The position numbers were made by a program, and so were the translations under genes. A stretch of 64,000 nucleotides of DNA from Equus caballus (lineage: Eukaryota > Chordata > Mammalia > Perissodactyla > Equidae): contig NC_091695.1 in the NCBI RefSeq assembly GCF_041296265.1, forward strand, positions 14,367,001-14,431,000. The letters run 5' to 3'. The notes below the pieces were generated by a model. It was not told where the DNA came from and did no database searches. It worked only from the letters and a program-made list of their open reading frames with translations. Of the stretch, positions 51,100-64,000 are shown in pieces; position 1 is the first letter of the stretch, and every line of letters starts with the position of its first letter.

Positions 51100-51700
51100 T
51101 AAGTTATTGCATTAGTTTTTGAATGCTAAATAACAAATAATCACAAACTTAGCAGCTTAATACAACACAAATTTATTATCTCACTGTTTCTAAACGTCAG
51201 AAGTCTGGCATGGTGTGGCTTGTATCTCTGCTTAGGTTCTCAGAGCCTGAAATCAAGGTGCTGGCTGTGCAGAATTCTTGTCTTGGCTCTGGGGAAGAAT
51301 GTTTGATGCTAGGTTCTTGGAAGAATCCAGGTCCTTGAAGTTGTGAGACCAGATTCGCTTTCCTTGCTGGATGTCAGCTAGGGACAATTGTCAGCTCCTA
51401 GAAGCCAATGGCATTCTATGTCTCCTGCCTTCTTCCATTTCCCTCACCTTGAATCTCTGATATCTCCGGATATATCTTTATCTATCTATCTGTCTGTCTA
51501 TCTATCTATCTATCTATCAATCTATCTAATCTTTTTTCTATCTCTGGATGCTATACTTATATTTAAAGGACTTATGTAGTTATATTAGGGATAGCCTCCC
51601 TAATTTAAGCTCAACTGATTTTGGACCTTGATTACATCTGCAAAATTCCCTTACAATAATGCCTATGTGATTGAACAGCAAGGAATAGTTGTGTGTATAG
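51100..51700 (-). repeat. MaLR-like LTR fossil with embedded (TATC)n
   Basis: CATTAGTTTTTGAATGCTAAATAAC, CTTAGCAGCTTAATACAAC, TTTATTATCTCACTG and, at the far end, ACTGATTTTGGACCTTGATTAC match a reverse MaLR-type LTR. A tetranucleotide repeat (51475-51530) lies inside it. Subfamily uncertain. Confidence 0.55.
51475..51530. repeat. (TATC)n microsatellite
   Basis: About twelve TATC units with TGTC interruptions, inside the LTR fossil. Likely length-polymorphic. Confidence 0.9.
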
Positions 51701-54337
51701 CAGGGAGCAGAAATGTTTGGCCATCTATAACTGTAGTTACCACAGTTATAAAATAAACAATTTCAAAAATCAGAAGAAATTATAAACATATATAAAAACA
51801 AAAATTAAATAAAATATTAAAAATTAGAACTTGCTAAATTTGATGGAGCAGTACTTTGAAAAACAGAGCCAAGTACCCTGGGACAAGTTGTACTGAGGGA
51901 GGACAAGGCAAACATGATCATACCTAAGAAGATGAGAGAAAATATGATCCAAGGAACTGATGTTATTTGTTTAAAATCTAGGAGAATTTTCCATGTATAA
52001 CGTTGAAACTACAAATAACAGAAAGAAATGCACAATATTCCAAGAAAATGTGAATTCTGTATGTAAATATGTAAATACATATATATATATATACATTCAT
52101 AGTTCCAGTAAAAATCACAATTGCAACCATGACCAAATCAAAGTTTTGCATTGCTCAATATTTTAAAATCATTTAATTCAGTGGATTTCAAGAGTATTGT
52201 ATTCAATGATCACTACAAGGTAGATATCATTTTAGGGGCTTGATATATTTTATCACATTAATAAATTGTTAATGACAAAAATAATAATAATTTTACAGTC
52301 AGGATTGTGTTAGTTAAAAAAAGAAAAGTAATAGATCACAGTAAATAAAGCATGCACACGTAATGGTGGGAGAAGCCTAATATGGCTATATTCCAAGGCC
52401 CAAGTAGAAGAATCAAGGGAAAAACATTTAAAAGGGTAGAGAAATGAAAGAGTCTCACACGCACAATTTTGGGTTTGAACATTCTCTAGTGAATATTAGT
52501 GGACAATTAAGTGATGCTGCTTTCTCAAGGGCATTCTTGTTCCCCGCCAAGATCTGGTATGGGTGGAAAGGTGGATGGCCAAGGTACGCGAATCCAAAGG
52601 GTGATTGTCCAGAAGGATGGCTTTGGCCAGAATGGCTGGAAAAACTAGTTAGAGTGAGTGGTAAACAGAAGTATAAAGTTAAATATTAAGGTGGTAAGTG
52701 GAAAATAAATAAAACCAATAGAATAAGAGGAATGTTTTTATTTAAAGAGAATTTTGTATTTTGAAAGCACATATAGCCTGAAATAGATATGACATTCAGT
52801 TATGAGATAAAATATCAATCTCTTATTAAAACAAAAGTTTCGTACAAGTATATAGATAGATAGGTAGGTAGATAGACGTAAGCATACACACTTAAACTGT
52901 TCTATTGAGGGGAAAAAAGAAGCTATAACTAAATCTAGAAGAAAAAGTATAGCTTATTTTATGTTAATAAGAATTTTGATTTTCTATATTTAATTTAGAA
53001 AACTGTAAGACTCTGAGAACCAAGATTCAATGGATACTCAACATGTAAAGTTTTTATGTTCAAACTTTGCACTCAAATCAAAGCTAAAGATTTGGATTTC
53101 TCACTTTAATTGCAATAGGGGAAATTGAAAGCAAAATTTATACTAAAACACTTGGGTGATCATAGAACCCTATATAAGTACAGCATATTTCTGTTAATTG
53201 ATCAGGTAAATAACTGAAACTTATTTGGACCAAATCCCTTTTAATAATCAAAATGCTGGTTTATCTTTATTTATTTACATATGCTTTTATGATGCACTAC
53301 AGAAAATAATGTATACTATGTTAAGGGAGATTAAATCTATAATTTTTCCCAAAATATACAGCTTTCTAGAAATGTTTTCTTATTCAGAATGGTAGAATTA
53401 AAATAGTAATTTACAAATGTGGGACTTCTCATTTCTTAGTCATCTTTCGATTTTTTTCCCTCATAGGATGGTTTGTTGTATCTTAAAATGAGAACTAAAA
53501 ACTTCAAGCCAACATTTCAGTGTTTGATCCTTTGGGCAACTGTCTAATAATTATACTTTATAGTAATTAATATTGTTCAGTTTGGATTTTCATATGCTTC
53601 ATCTCAGATATATTATTAAAATAAAATTTTAATGAGAACAACTAAGTAATGGTAGATAGTGAGTCACTGCAGATTACATGGACTGGGCAGAGTTCCTGAA
53701 ATCATATCATCTATGCAATGTATTCCGTTATTAACTAGCCAACCGATAGGTCAAAAAACATTTATTGAATATCTACTGCATGATGGGATATGGTAAATGA
53801 AAGATCTTGAAATATAATGCCTGGTGGTAATTATCTTTGTTTGATTTTGATAGATGAAAGAAACTGAAATACAATTTCAGAGCAAAGTTCATGCAGAATA
53901 AGTACTATAGGTAAGGAAAGGCATATACTGTCCTTGCAAAAAGTTCCATGGAAGAGTTGCATTACCGAAAATTATACTTCCCAGTCCACTGGGAATTGTG
54001 ACAGATATAAAAGTTTCTGCTGTAGGATTCTGTTTGTTATTACATGGAGTAAAAAGACTCACATTGTTCTATCCACAAACAAAAAATGAAAATGCATATT
54101 TCTAGAACGCTTCAATTCTATTAAAATACAAACCTACTAGTGCATGTTAAATGTGTTGATATGTTTAGGATTTAGCAAACACTCACTATTGGACTCAGTT
54201 TTGCTCTTTGATGTTAGGCTATAAAGTGCTGGAATTTGAATGGAGATATGACACGTTATATTACTAATTCCTAAAACTCCTCTTGACAATAGAAAACAAA
54301 CCAAAAGGATAAAAGACTAATTTCATTGTTTTTACAG
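51701..54337. other. Intergenic, upstream of OR10AG copy 4
   Basis: AT-rich. ATATAAAAG at about 54004 lies roughly 330 bp before the copy 4 ATG and could be a TATA box for a 5' exon, but this is only a motif match. No gene. Confidence 0.35.
52848..52878. repeat. (GATA)n/(GGTA)n short microsatellite
   Basis: TAGATAGATAGGTAGGTAGATAGA, about six imperfect units. Confidence 0.75.
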
Positions 54338-55299
54338 ATGGAGCACCAAAAAAAAAAACCAGAAGCAAATCTCACTCTAATAATGGAATTTGTTCTTTGG
54401 GGATTTTGTTGTATTTTCAAACTCTGAGTATTTCTTTTTGTGAAGTATTTCTTGCTTATGTGATAATCTTCATGGGAAATGGCATTATTATTCTCATAGC
54501 CAGAGCTGACCAGGCTCTCCAAACCCCCATGTATTCTTTTCTCAGTAATTTTTCCTTCTTGGAAACCTATTATGTATCTATCACTCTTCCTAGAATACTC
54601 ATAGACCTTTGCACCCAGAAAAGAAATGTGTCTTTTTTTGTCTGTGCCACAAAAATATACTTTCAGTTCATGCTTGGAAACATAGAATGTTTTCTGCTGA
54701 CTGTGATGGCCTATGACCACTTCATGGCCATTTGTCACGTTCTGCCATATCCTCCTGTTATGAACCACAAGCTCTGTATCCAGCTGATGATGACTGGTTC
54801 TTGGATCAGTGGAGTTCCTGTTGAGATAGGGCAGACCTGTCAGATTGTTCTTTCTGTCATTTGTGGATCTAACCAAATCTATCACTTCTTCTGTGATATC
54901 TCCTCGATTCTCTAGTTGGCCTGTGGGCACACTTTTCTGAATGAGATGTTGGTCTTTACAGTTGCTGTGCTGTTTGTTATTATCCCTCTTCTGTTGATAT
55001 TTGGCTACTGCACTAAAATCATCTCCACCATCTTGAAGTTGCCATTGGCAACAGGAAGATCCAAAGCTTTCTCCACCTGCTTATCTCACATCATGGTTAT
55101 GGCTTTATTCTGTGCATCCAGGATCGTTACATTTTTATGACCCAAATCCAAACATTCTTCCAGAACAAATTTCTCTCTCTTTTCTATACCATTGTCACTC
55201 TGATGTTTCACATGATATACAATTCTGAAGAATAAGGATGTCATAATGGCCTTGAGAAAATGCTTACTTCAATTTTTAGTGCCTTCGTCCCTGATTTGA
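54338..55299 (+). pseudogene. OR10AG1-like: OR10AG-type olfactory receptor pseudogene (copy 4)
   Basis: Decayed class II odorant receptor. The ancestral ATG at 54338 follows TTTTTACAG, a good acceptor. The N-terminus is broken at a run of A, and another shift lies just after MEFVLWGF near 54400. A long open part (54397-54915) spans TM1 to loop 2: FMGNGIIILIA, TPMYSFLSNFSFLE, HFFCDISS. The G-protein motif MAYDRY is MAYDHF, so Arg3.50 of the DRY motif is gone. There is one extra codon in TM4 (MTGSWISG). A stop follows at 54913-54915, then TM5-TM6 (ILKLPLATGRSKAFSTCLSH) to another stop at 55138-55140, and a degraded TM7 region. Clearly non-functional, with more lesions than copies 1 to 3. Confidence 0.88.
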
Positions 55300-55754
55300 A
55301 CTTATTACCTGTTTTCCCACTTAATTCTGCTGTTGTCTAATCAGAAGTTATCTTGTGGTTTACCTTGCTGCCTTAATATGGATTGATTATCATTACTTAT
55401 TCTTGAACTTGCCGTTTTACATTAGAATTCCTGATATTAGACTTATATCCCGAGTGGTATTTACGATAAACGAATTTTTCAGTAAATCTCATATTTAGTG
55501 AACTAGTCTGTCAGCCCAAATTCACTGCCAGTTTGAGACTGTTTACTGAAAACTACAGTCTCTTTTATCTTGTAATTCATGTTCCAATATCTTTTCCATG
55601 AAATTATTAGTGTATATCTTGGTTCCTCTCCCATTTATTATCATTTACGTAAACAAAAGATTTCATATGGAAAGCCTCTAGAGCATATTTGTCGAATGAC
55701 TACAGAACATGGACGCACTTGAACATGTAAAAGGTTATACCACAGAACAGTGTA

Positions 55755-56620
55755 GAAAAGATGGTCTTTTAGTAAATTATCTTAATTTAATTGTATAAAA
55801 ATGAAGAACTTGACCCTTACTTCATATAATTTATAGAGAAAATAATTCCAGATAATGTGTAAACCTAAATATGAAATACAACATAATGAATCTTTCAAAG
55901 GTAATGTATATTAACCTCATGACCTTGGTGTAAGAAAAATATTTTTAATAAATTTATTAACTATAGTGCATAACACTGATAAGTTGAACTGCATTGACTT
56001 GGAAGCACTCTTCATGCAAAGCAGCTGTTCAGAGTGAAATTTTTCAACAGCGAGGGTTTAAATACATCATATATAAAGAAGTTCTGCAAATCAAAAAACA
56101 AGGAAAACTAGGACGAAAATTGACAAGAAACTTAAAGAGGGATTTCACAAAGAGGATAATCTGGATGGCTAGGAGAAAAAGAAAATAACTCATTAGTAAC
56201 AGTGAAATGCAAATTATCCCTACTGAGAGCTTTGACACACTAATCAGACAGATGAAAATTAAGAAAAAACACCCAAAAATCTAACCACACTAGATGTGTA
56301 AAGGATGTGAATTAATGGCAGCTTTTATCACATGCTGGTGTTTGATTTGGTGCACCACTCTAGCAGACAGCTCGACTTTACCTGGAGGATCTTACTCCTA
56401 GGAATGTAGCAGCAGAAGTGCATGAGTATGTTTGCCATCAGACATGTCCAAGAATCTTCAACTTTGCATCATTCATAATGCCAAATTCTTATCAAATTAG
56501 AATGGAAATGATTGTGATAACTGCACACAGAAGAAAACCAGAGTGATAAAAATGAATAAAACACAATTACATACATGTGGATGAAGCATATTTTTGAGCC
56601 ATAATCACACTGTCCATATC
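55755..56620 (+). repeat. Old L1M fragment (ORF2 C-terminal part)
   Basis: ATTGTATAAAAATGAAGAACTTGACCC, ATTCCAGATAATGTGTAAACC and ATGACCTTGGTGTAAG, then AGAGGGATTTCACAAAGAGGATAATC and AACAGTGAAATGCAAATTATCCC, match ORF2 3'-half segments in order. Very diverged, many stops. Lies between OR10AG copies 4 and 5. Confidence 0.6.
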
Positions 56621-58160
56621 TCTGCACATCCTCTCAGTTAAGGTTAAAAGACACTATTTGGAATGCCCATTTATTATAAATGTATATATACACATATAAA
56701 TATATATATTTCATTGTTCCCTCTATTTCCTAAATTTTCACTAATGAATATATCATGTTTATAGTGAAAAGAAAAACCTGATACTCTATAATTTTTATGT
56801 CATGCTTCTATTTTTTCCTGAAACTAATTCAGAAAAATAAATTGCCTTTTACCTCAAAAAAAATAGTAATCAATAACAAAAATATGGTTCAAGACTGGGG
56901 ATACTACGCAATCATTTTGAAGAAATGAATGAAAACTTCTATAAATAGACATACTTAAAGCCAACGTGCATATGATTTCCAACATTTAAAACAAATGAAC
57001 AACTTCCATTTCTTTTTAAGATACCCTGAGTCACAGCATACCAGTCTTCTTGTTGCAAGCACTAGAAAAATTTGGATAAATTATAAAATTCATATTTTGG
57101 AGGTATCATATAGCTGCGGGAGAAAAAGAATAGATGACAATACCAAACTTAAGACTCATTAAGTCAAAGAGAGACAATGCACATGATTATTCACAATCGG
57201 TTGGTTTACAACTTTTGTAAGTACAAACTTGTTGCAATAGCACATTCCTGCATAACTTCAAATGTGTGCCAGTTTATTGATTGATTCAAAGAATAAATAT
57301 AATTGTGATATTAGTCAATGGTTCCTTCTTCCTCTCTGTATATATAATTACAAAGTTAGTGGAGGTGCACACAGCACGCAGAGTGAAACATAGCAGTAAA
57401 TATCTTCCCTACGTCTGCCCACAAACCTGCACACAGGTAATGAACACACTCCAGGCCATACCTGTTTTTCTAGGGTTACCTTCTTTATTATTTCTACCTG
57501 TATCTGTGGTTTCAGGCAACTTTTCCTGAATAAAACCCTCCTGTCTTCCCCACTTAGTATCCTACCACAAGATAATTATTTTATTCCCCCATGCACAATA
57601 AAATAAAATTTTCTGTCAATTATTTGTAGGAAAACTGCCTGACAATATAAACTGTATAATAAGGACACATATGCTCAAGATCATCAAGTGATAGAAGGGA
57701 AATGAAGGGTTGAAATCGGCAGTTGAAAGTGTGTGGGGAAGACAATTTCTGATACAATTCTCCTGAGGTGTGATAGGGAAAAATCATAGAGAAGTACAAT
57801 AGGATTGTGAAGATACATAAGTAATTAAAAGTGAGATACTATGGCAAAGATGTGGGTCTATCCCTGAGTTGCCACTTTTTCCAGTGTCTGTGCTGAGCAG
57901 GAAATAGCTTATTTGATCCTGGACTGTAGGCAGGAAGTATATGGAATGATGTTAAAGGAAATTTCAAGGGAGTTTGTACAGTGATAATCCATAGGATCTA
58001 AACTAAGAAAGGGGGAAATACATAAGTAGTAACATTATTAAATTAGAAGCAATTGCAGTGTTCATGAAAACCAATCTTGATATCCTGATGCAATTTAAAG
58101 AACAGGCATGGTCCATGAAGGTAAAATAAAAATCACATGCTAAATTTCCCCTTTCCACAG
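56621..58160. other. 5' flank of OR10AG copy 5
   Basis: AT-rich, with no gene or repeat recognised apart from the acceptor-like CCTTTCCACAG at its end. Confidence 0.4.
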
Positions 58161-59080
58161 ATGAAACACCAGGAAAAGACACCAGAAGAAAATCTAACTG
58201 AATTGATGAAATTTGTTCTCTTGAGCTTTGATGATGTTCCCCATCTCCAGTGGTTTTCATTTGGATTGTTCTTAATCATCTATATCATTATCCTAATGGA
58301 CAATGGCACCATATTTCTAATAACAAAACTGGACTCTGTTCTCCAGACGTCCATGTATTTTTTCCTTGACAATTTTTCCTTTTTGGAAATCTGCTGTGTA
58401 TCAGTTACTGTCCACGAATATTTTGACCCAGAGAAGAACAAGTTTTTGAGTCGCGCACACTGCATAAATGTGCTGCATTCTTGTGCTGGGGGCCACAGAG
58501 TGCTTCCTTCTGGCAGTGATGCTTATGTCCACTACATGACCATTTGTAACCCTCTGTACTATATTCTAGTCATGAACAAAAAAGTTTGTGTCCAGCTTGT
58601 GTCTACTCTAGTCCAAATTGGGCTGACATTTCAGATTTTTTCTTTGCCCTTTTGTGGTTCTAACCTTATCAACCACTTCTTTTGTGATATCCTCCCAATA
58701 CTCAGGCTAGCCTGGTGGGACACCTTTGTGAATGAAAGGATGGTCTACATAGCTGCTGTGTTATTTGCTATGATTCCATGTCTGTTGATACTTATCTCCT
58801 ATGGCAAAATCATCTCCATAATTCTTAAACTGCCATCAGCTACAAGTCGTCCAAAGCCTTCTCAATCTGTTCATCTCATCTTATGGTTGTGGCGTTGTCC
58901 TTTGGATCAGGCTTTATTACTTATTTAAGACCCAAGACCAGTCACTCAGCAGGAACTGACAAAGTGCTTTCTCTTTTCTACACTATTGTGATTCCCATAT
59001 TTAACAGCATTGTATAGTCTAAGGAATAAGGCAGTCATTATCACACTGAGAAAATTGCTATGTAAGAAATTTACTTCATT
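58161..59080 (+). pseudogene. OR10AG1-like: OR10AG-type olfactory receptor pseudogene (copy 5)
   Basis: Starts at ATG 58161, directly after the pyrimidine-rich acceptor CCTTTCCACAG: MKHQEKTPEENLTELMKFVLL. TM1 and TM2 are intact (ILMDNGTIFLI, SMYFFLDNFSFLEICC). From about 58410 to 58535 the frame is displaced, so the TM3 segment is read out of frame (bases here still encode CILVLGATECFLLAV in another frame). It then returns for YMTICNPLYY; MAYDRY is lost. Loop 2 HFFCDILPIL is present, but LAC is LAW. A further shift near 58850 breaks TM6 (SKAFSICSSHL can be read in another frame), and TM7 (SLFYTIVIPIFN) is damaged. Several independent lesions make it an established pseudogene, although a 263-codon frame survives by chance through the paired shifts. 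Confidence 0.87.
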
Positions 59081-61395
59081 AAAAAATGAGCTATACTTGC
59101 AGGAATTAATTCCCTTATATTGGTATTGAAATTTCAATAGACATTTGTATTAAACAATGTTTACCTGTCTATACAATTGTAATTCTTTCCAAATTAAAAA
59201 TTACTTGTATTGTTTTAATGCCTTAAATACACATTTATGTACATGTCATCAAACAGCAAATCATTCTATTGGTAATTCTATAATGTCATTGTGCAATGTC
59301 CTCTCTCAGTAAGAACTTTTGACAAGGATTAATGTAAAAACTTCCACTGTGATAGAGACCCTGTTGTATCACTTATTGGAAACCATATCATTCATTTCCA
59401 TCGAACTGTAACAGCCATTTGAAGAACTAGGTATGCAATGGACATTAAATACATATATATAAATATATATATATTTTATTTTTGGTCTAGCGATGGCTCT
59501 ACAAAAAATCATTTTATAGATTAAAAGAGCCACCTTTCCTTAGGAATGTAGTGTTATAAATGATTTTGGTAAAGAAATAGTAGTGAATACTAAACATGAT
59601 TTATGTTTACATCAATTAAATATTTGTACATAATATGGTCGCATGATTTGATAAAAATAAATGCTATTATTAAAATATTTGCATATGATAAGACAAGAGA
59701 AAGTCATGGGCATATTTTTACAATACATTTTCCCAGTGATGATAGTAGTGATGATAAATTTGAGGAAAGGAAATAAATTTTCATAAATATATCTGCTATG
59801 AAAACACAGAGATCATACACAGAATTGTATACCACATACACACACATTGGAAATGATCAGTAAAAATATGATAATCAATGATAATTGTGGGTATCTCAGA
59901 GTAAAATATTCTTTTTTCTACTGATATTTGTAGTTTATTACAATAAGTCTGTGTTATTCATGTAATTATGAAAAGTAAACAATAAATCTGTAATCATTGT
60001 GTATCAAGAAAATCATTATGGACAATTGCTTGTTTTGATACAAGTAATCATAGTTATTTTTAATACTTGTGCTTATTTATTGAAATATTTGTGTATGTGG
60101 GTAACACATCTCTAAGGAACCATGACCTGTCACTACCACTTAAGGTTGAAAAAGAATGTGGTGAAGCTCGCACCTGTTATTACAACTTTAGCCCATAAGT
60201 GAAAAAGTGAGTTCTAATCACATGTATATATGGGCCTATCAGAAACCATAAAAATATTATGGGCATAATTGGAGATAAGAAAAGAATACAAGAAGGAGAA
60301 ACATAAAACAACAACAAAAAAATCCAGGAAAACTTTCAAGCAGAAATTGGCTAACTCCTGAGCTATGAGATGTGGAATGGAGTCAGACAGATATTTTGAA
60401 GTTCTTTCATTTTCATTGGTCCTCCTGCCTAATATAGGGAAGAAAAAGTTGAGAAGGAAGAGATAACTAACAAAGGGAAAAACATTTATGAAATATTAAT
60501 TGCTCTAATGGATATGAACTAATCTAACTCTTTATAGAAGAGCAAATAAGAGCTATGTTCTTAGAGCCCTGTCATTATTTTTTTTGCTAGATAATGATGT
60601 CCCATAGCCCCTAAAAAATCTGTGAATAGTATCAAAAATTATTTTCTCATTTATCTAGACAACTTATAAACAAAAATCTGAGGTAATCACTTCTTCCAGT
60701 GGTAATAATATGCCAAAAGTTTTTGTACCACCAACTTTTTAAACACGATGAATATATACAGCTAATATATGTGTTTTGTAAATTATCAATATCTTTGTCA
60801 TCAAGATAATCTTTTGTTCCTATTATTTGAATTGTACTATTCCTGGAACAATTCAGAGTTCTAAAAAACTTACTTTTATTCTTTATAAACACAGACATTT
60901 ATTTATGTAGGTACTCACTTCTGTGTGTGTTTGTGTATACAAGTTGTGTGTGCACTTCAGAGAACAGGAGTGCTTTCCTGGACAGACACCAATTGATAAG
61001 GTGAGAGGCGGAGATCAGCAATATGAGTGGAAACTTTACACAGCTTGGTTTTGGGAAGGAAAAATTGAATGTATTTACAATTTAAATTTGTATTTGTAGC
61101 TGTGGATTCTTGGCTGTAAAATAATATGCAGGTGTAATGGTAGACAATCTACACATGTGGACACAGAATAATACAATTAGAAGATAAAAGGAAGGTGATC
61201 TTACGGACTAAAGTAGAATTAGGAAAAAATAAATTATATAAATCATGGAACAAAGTTTCTGGAAAGATAATGCTGAAAGTTCAAAGATGTAGAATTGCTG
61301 AAATTTGCCATAATAAGCTGTATGCACAAAAGGTACACATATATATGTATGCACGTTTACCTTCTGAGGGTATGGCAGATGATAGAAGATACGTA

Positions 61396-61431
61396 AATAG
61401 ATAGATAGGTAGATAGATAGATAAATAGTTT
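61396..61431. repeat. (GATA)n microsatellite
   Basis: AATAGATAGATAGGTAGATAGATAGATAAATAG, about eight units. Confidence 0.85.
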
Positions 61432-62254
61432 GTATGTACATGTGCACAAACACATTTGTTTGCTTAATTTCTAGATGGTTTCATGCAACTAATTATATTT
61501 CTGATGGTTATAGTTGTCATATACATATACTGATATATATGATATGTCTTTGAGGGGCATTATTCTAAGGAATCCAAAATATTTGGCAAAACAGTGAGCC
61601 TCTTAATTACTAACTAGGCTGCCCTATACATTTAGTTTCTATATCAAAGGTACATGTAAACATTAGAAAACTATTTTATATCCTACATAAAATAAAAGGA
61701 AGAGATTTCAGAAAATCTTTGCCCTTTTCTCTTTAAGTGAGGTCACATTTACAATAGTAAGTAAAATAAGAAAATTAACAAACTGTCTGATTTCTTTCAG
61801 TGTGATAAGGAATGATAATTGGAAATTTATTAGAAAAATATAATTAATTAATTAGAAAACATTTCTAGAGGCTGATACTTTGAAAATCAATTTACTAGAA
61901 GCAAGAAGAGATCATAAATATGAGAAAATAGTATGATCTATGGAGAATTGATATAAAGCTAAATTATGTTCCACGTCTACAAATAATAACAGCCCCTGGA
62001 AGCCCAGAATCCCGGGTTTTTTCATGCATAACTTGAGAAGCCAAAGCAGAATAAACTCTGCCCAAAGGTTTAAAAGTACAGGGAAATCTGGAAGCTGTTA
62101 TGGAAGGATTTTCAATGACATTAAGTTAATGCCAGAATAATTTCCATGTTTAAATATGTAGGCTTCGTTCTCCAGAAAACTAGATTTTGACAAATGCCTC
62201 CTTCTCCAACATTCTTGAGTTTTCCAAGACTCCTTGGAACCAAGATCATGATTA

Positions 62255-62430
62255 TATTTCTGTGAGATAGTGATATTAGGCATTATTACCACTTTACAGG
62301 CAGAGTAGTTGATACAAAGGATAGTTTACTTACTCAAGAATGCTCAGCTTAAAGTAAATTAGAAATAAAAATCGGTTTTCTTGATTCCTAAACTAATGCT
62401 CTTTTCATTATACCATGTCATGTGCTTATC
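62255..62430 (-). repeat. MIR-like SINE fragment
   Basis: AGGCATTATTACCACTTTACAGG and CTAATGCTCTTTTCATTATACCATG match the reverse MIR core and end. Diverged. Confidence 0.55.
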
Positions 62431-63938
62431 TAAGAGCAGAAAAATAGCACTCCCACAAATATTGGAATTATCTTCAATACCATCATTATTATCACCATGA
62501 AGAATGCATTTAATTTTTGATACATGCAAGAAGATATGTGAGGTAGATTACAATATTTACACTCATACCTACATACAAAAACAAAGATGTTATAGGGCTT
62601 CATGTTAACTGATGGAAGGTTAAAGCATAAGCCCTTGAAATGAAAATTCTAATTTATAAACCAAACTTTACAATTAAAATGTAAGCCCTTATAAAGAGAA
62701 ACTAATCTGAAGAGGCAAAATATTTACAAGCATAATTAAATCTATAAAGTGATATGATTGTTAGATAAATGATACAGTCTGCAAGTATTAACAGAAATTT
62801 TTAGAAATAGAGACTGAGTATCCCAAGTTGCACATTCAAAACAGAAAAGTGAGTGTTAAGTGCAATGTTGTTAAATTCCTCATCTTTTTTGCCTGTTAGG
62901 ATATCTATGATTGACTAGTTCTGGATTTTATCTGTACTCTTTGGTAAATTTCAAATAAATAAGAGAAAGATACAATGGGCAAGATTAGTTACAGTCATAT
63001 TAAATTAAATACAACTTGTAGGTACATGGTATTAGGCATCTGCATTTTGTGTACGTTATTATTTGTGATGCTAAGTAATTAAGCGTGAATCTTTGTTTTA
63101 ACTTTTTTCTTTCTCCCTTTCTAAATTTCAAATGTGTTCTTTTAAATTAATTATAAGAAAAGTCATATATTTGTGCATTGCATCTTTGATAAATCAAGTA
63201 AGCTATAGCAAAGGATTCTGAGAAATTGGAAATGCATTTCAGAATCCAGTATGAAGCACAATGATGAAACATATTTAAAGCAGGATGATAGAACCAGGTC
63301 AGATATTTGATATTCAATTGCCATACACTCTGGGCAGAAGTGGGAAAAAATGATCCAGTTGTTCAGCTTCCTCTAGATACACATGGAAACATTTTCTTAA
63401 TTCATATTGAGAAAGTGGGTGCAACTAAAGATTTTCATTTTGTTTTTAAATTCTTTCATAATTAAATATTTGATTTGTAATTTAGTTTTGTGTTTACTCC
63501 CTCAACACATACCTAATGTAAACTTACCATGAAAAAGTGAACGTGTCATGAATATAAATGGGAATGCCTGCATAATATTTTTAAATATTTGACAAATTGT
63601 AAAGGCAAACCCTATTTCTTCTATAAATTCTTAAACACAATCCTAACAGTTTAAATTATCTGAGCATTTTAAAGGTAGATAAGTTTATAATATGTTGTGA
63701 AAAAGAAGATTTGTCCTAAAGACTAGCGCCTTTGAAAATTGACTAATTTGCTTATGAAAGATGAGATCATAAGTGACTTTGGCCAGGGAATCTAAAATAT
63801 ATCATAATTGTAGATAATTACACCATGATTGTTAATGATTACACCATCACTAAACATGGGTAGAGTGAAATTTAATTGTATTTCCGTGATAGCTATGTGA
63901 CCAATGCATTGAAGAGCTACCTTTAAGATGCTCATGCT

Positions 63939-64000
63939 GGGGGCCTGTCCAGTGGCACAGTGGTTAAGTGCACACGTTCCACTTCGGAGGCCCAGGGTTC
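63939..64000 (+). repeat. ERE SINE, cut by window end
   Basis: GGGGGCCTGTCCAGTGGCACAGTGGTTAAG (A box) and CCCAGGGTTC start a plus-orientation copy that runs off the window. Confidence 0.9.

Larger units (their letters stand above)
59081..63938. other. Intergenic, AT-rich, gene-free
   Basis: About 4.9 kb without a recognised gene. Contains a TATATAT run (59450-59475), the GATA repeat at 61396 and a MIR remnant at 62255, otherwise nothing identified. Confidence 0.4.

Noticed and set aside
54271-54930. 219-codon open frame on the minus strand
   Set aside because: It lies opposite OR10AG copy 4 and its product has no family features; it is an antisense shadow of the OR frame.

Overview
This is vertebrate nuclear DNA from a perissodactyl, most likely a horse or another Equus. 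The host is inferred from at least 15 copies of the tRNA-Ser-derived ERE SINE family, recognised by the GGGCCGGCCC-type 5' end, the 'TTAGCTCAGGGC' repeats and the A-rich tail. This family is typical of equids and their relatives. The DNA is AT-rich and mostly non-coding, and there are no bacterial-type operons. Short open frames are common here only because the DNA is long and AT-rich.

The genic content is an olfactory receptor (OR) cluster. Five tandem, same-strand (+) copies of one OR10AG-type gene lie at about 19.5, 39.6, 48.3, 54.3 and 58.2 kb. From memory, humans carry a single member, OR10AG1, in the 11q11-q12 OR cluster. A 5'-truncated OR5T-like remnant lies on the minus strand at about 45.6-46.2 kb. 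None of the five OR10AG copies has a clean, uninterrupted reading frame. The first is 302 codons long but has lost its start context and one conserved cysteine. The second and third each show one detected frame break. The fourth and fifth are more decayed. Four of the five have a pyrimidine-rich AG directly before the ancestral ATG, which fits a non-coding 5' exon spliced onto a single coding exon.

The rest is mobile-element sediment. 0-19 kb: unassigned AT-rich DNA, an old L1 3' end (3.4-5.0 kb), an internally deleted antisense L1 (7.4-12.0 kb) carrying an ERE with a perfect 14-bp target duplication, and several EREs. 20-29 kb: few young repeats, with degraded MIR and L2 pieces and one LTR-like block. 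29.8-35 kb: a long sense L1 with a solo LTR inserted in it. 35-40 kb: five EREs and a solo LTR that carries two of them. 42-45 kb: an antisense fossil retroviral gag/pro/pol stretch. 45-52 kb: MaLR-type LTR fossils. 55.7-56.6 kb: an old L1. 59-64 kb: long AT-rich DNA without a recognised gene, ending in a truncated ERE at the window edge.

I found no convincing new biological system. The most useful observations are the recent, independent single lesions in the OR10AG array, which could be polymorphic within the species, and the nested retroelement chronology.
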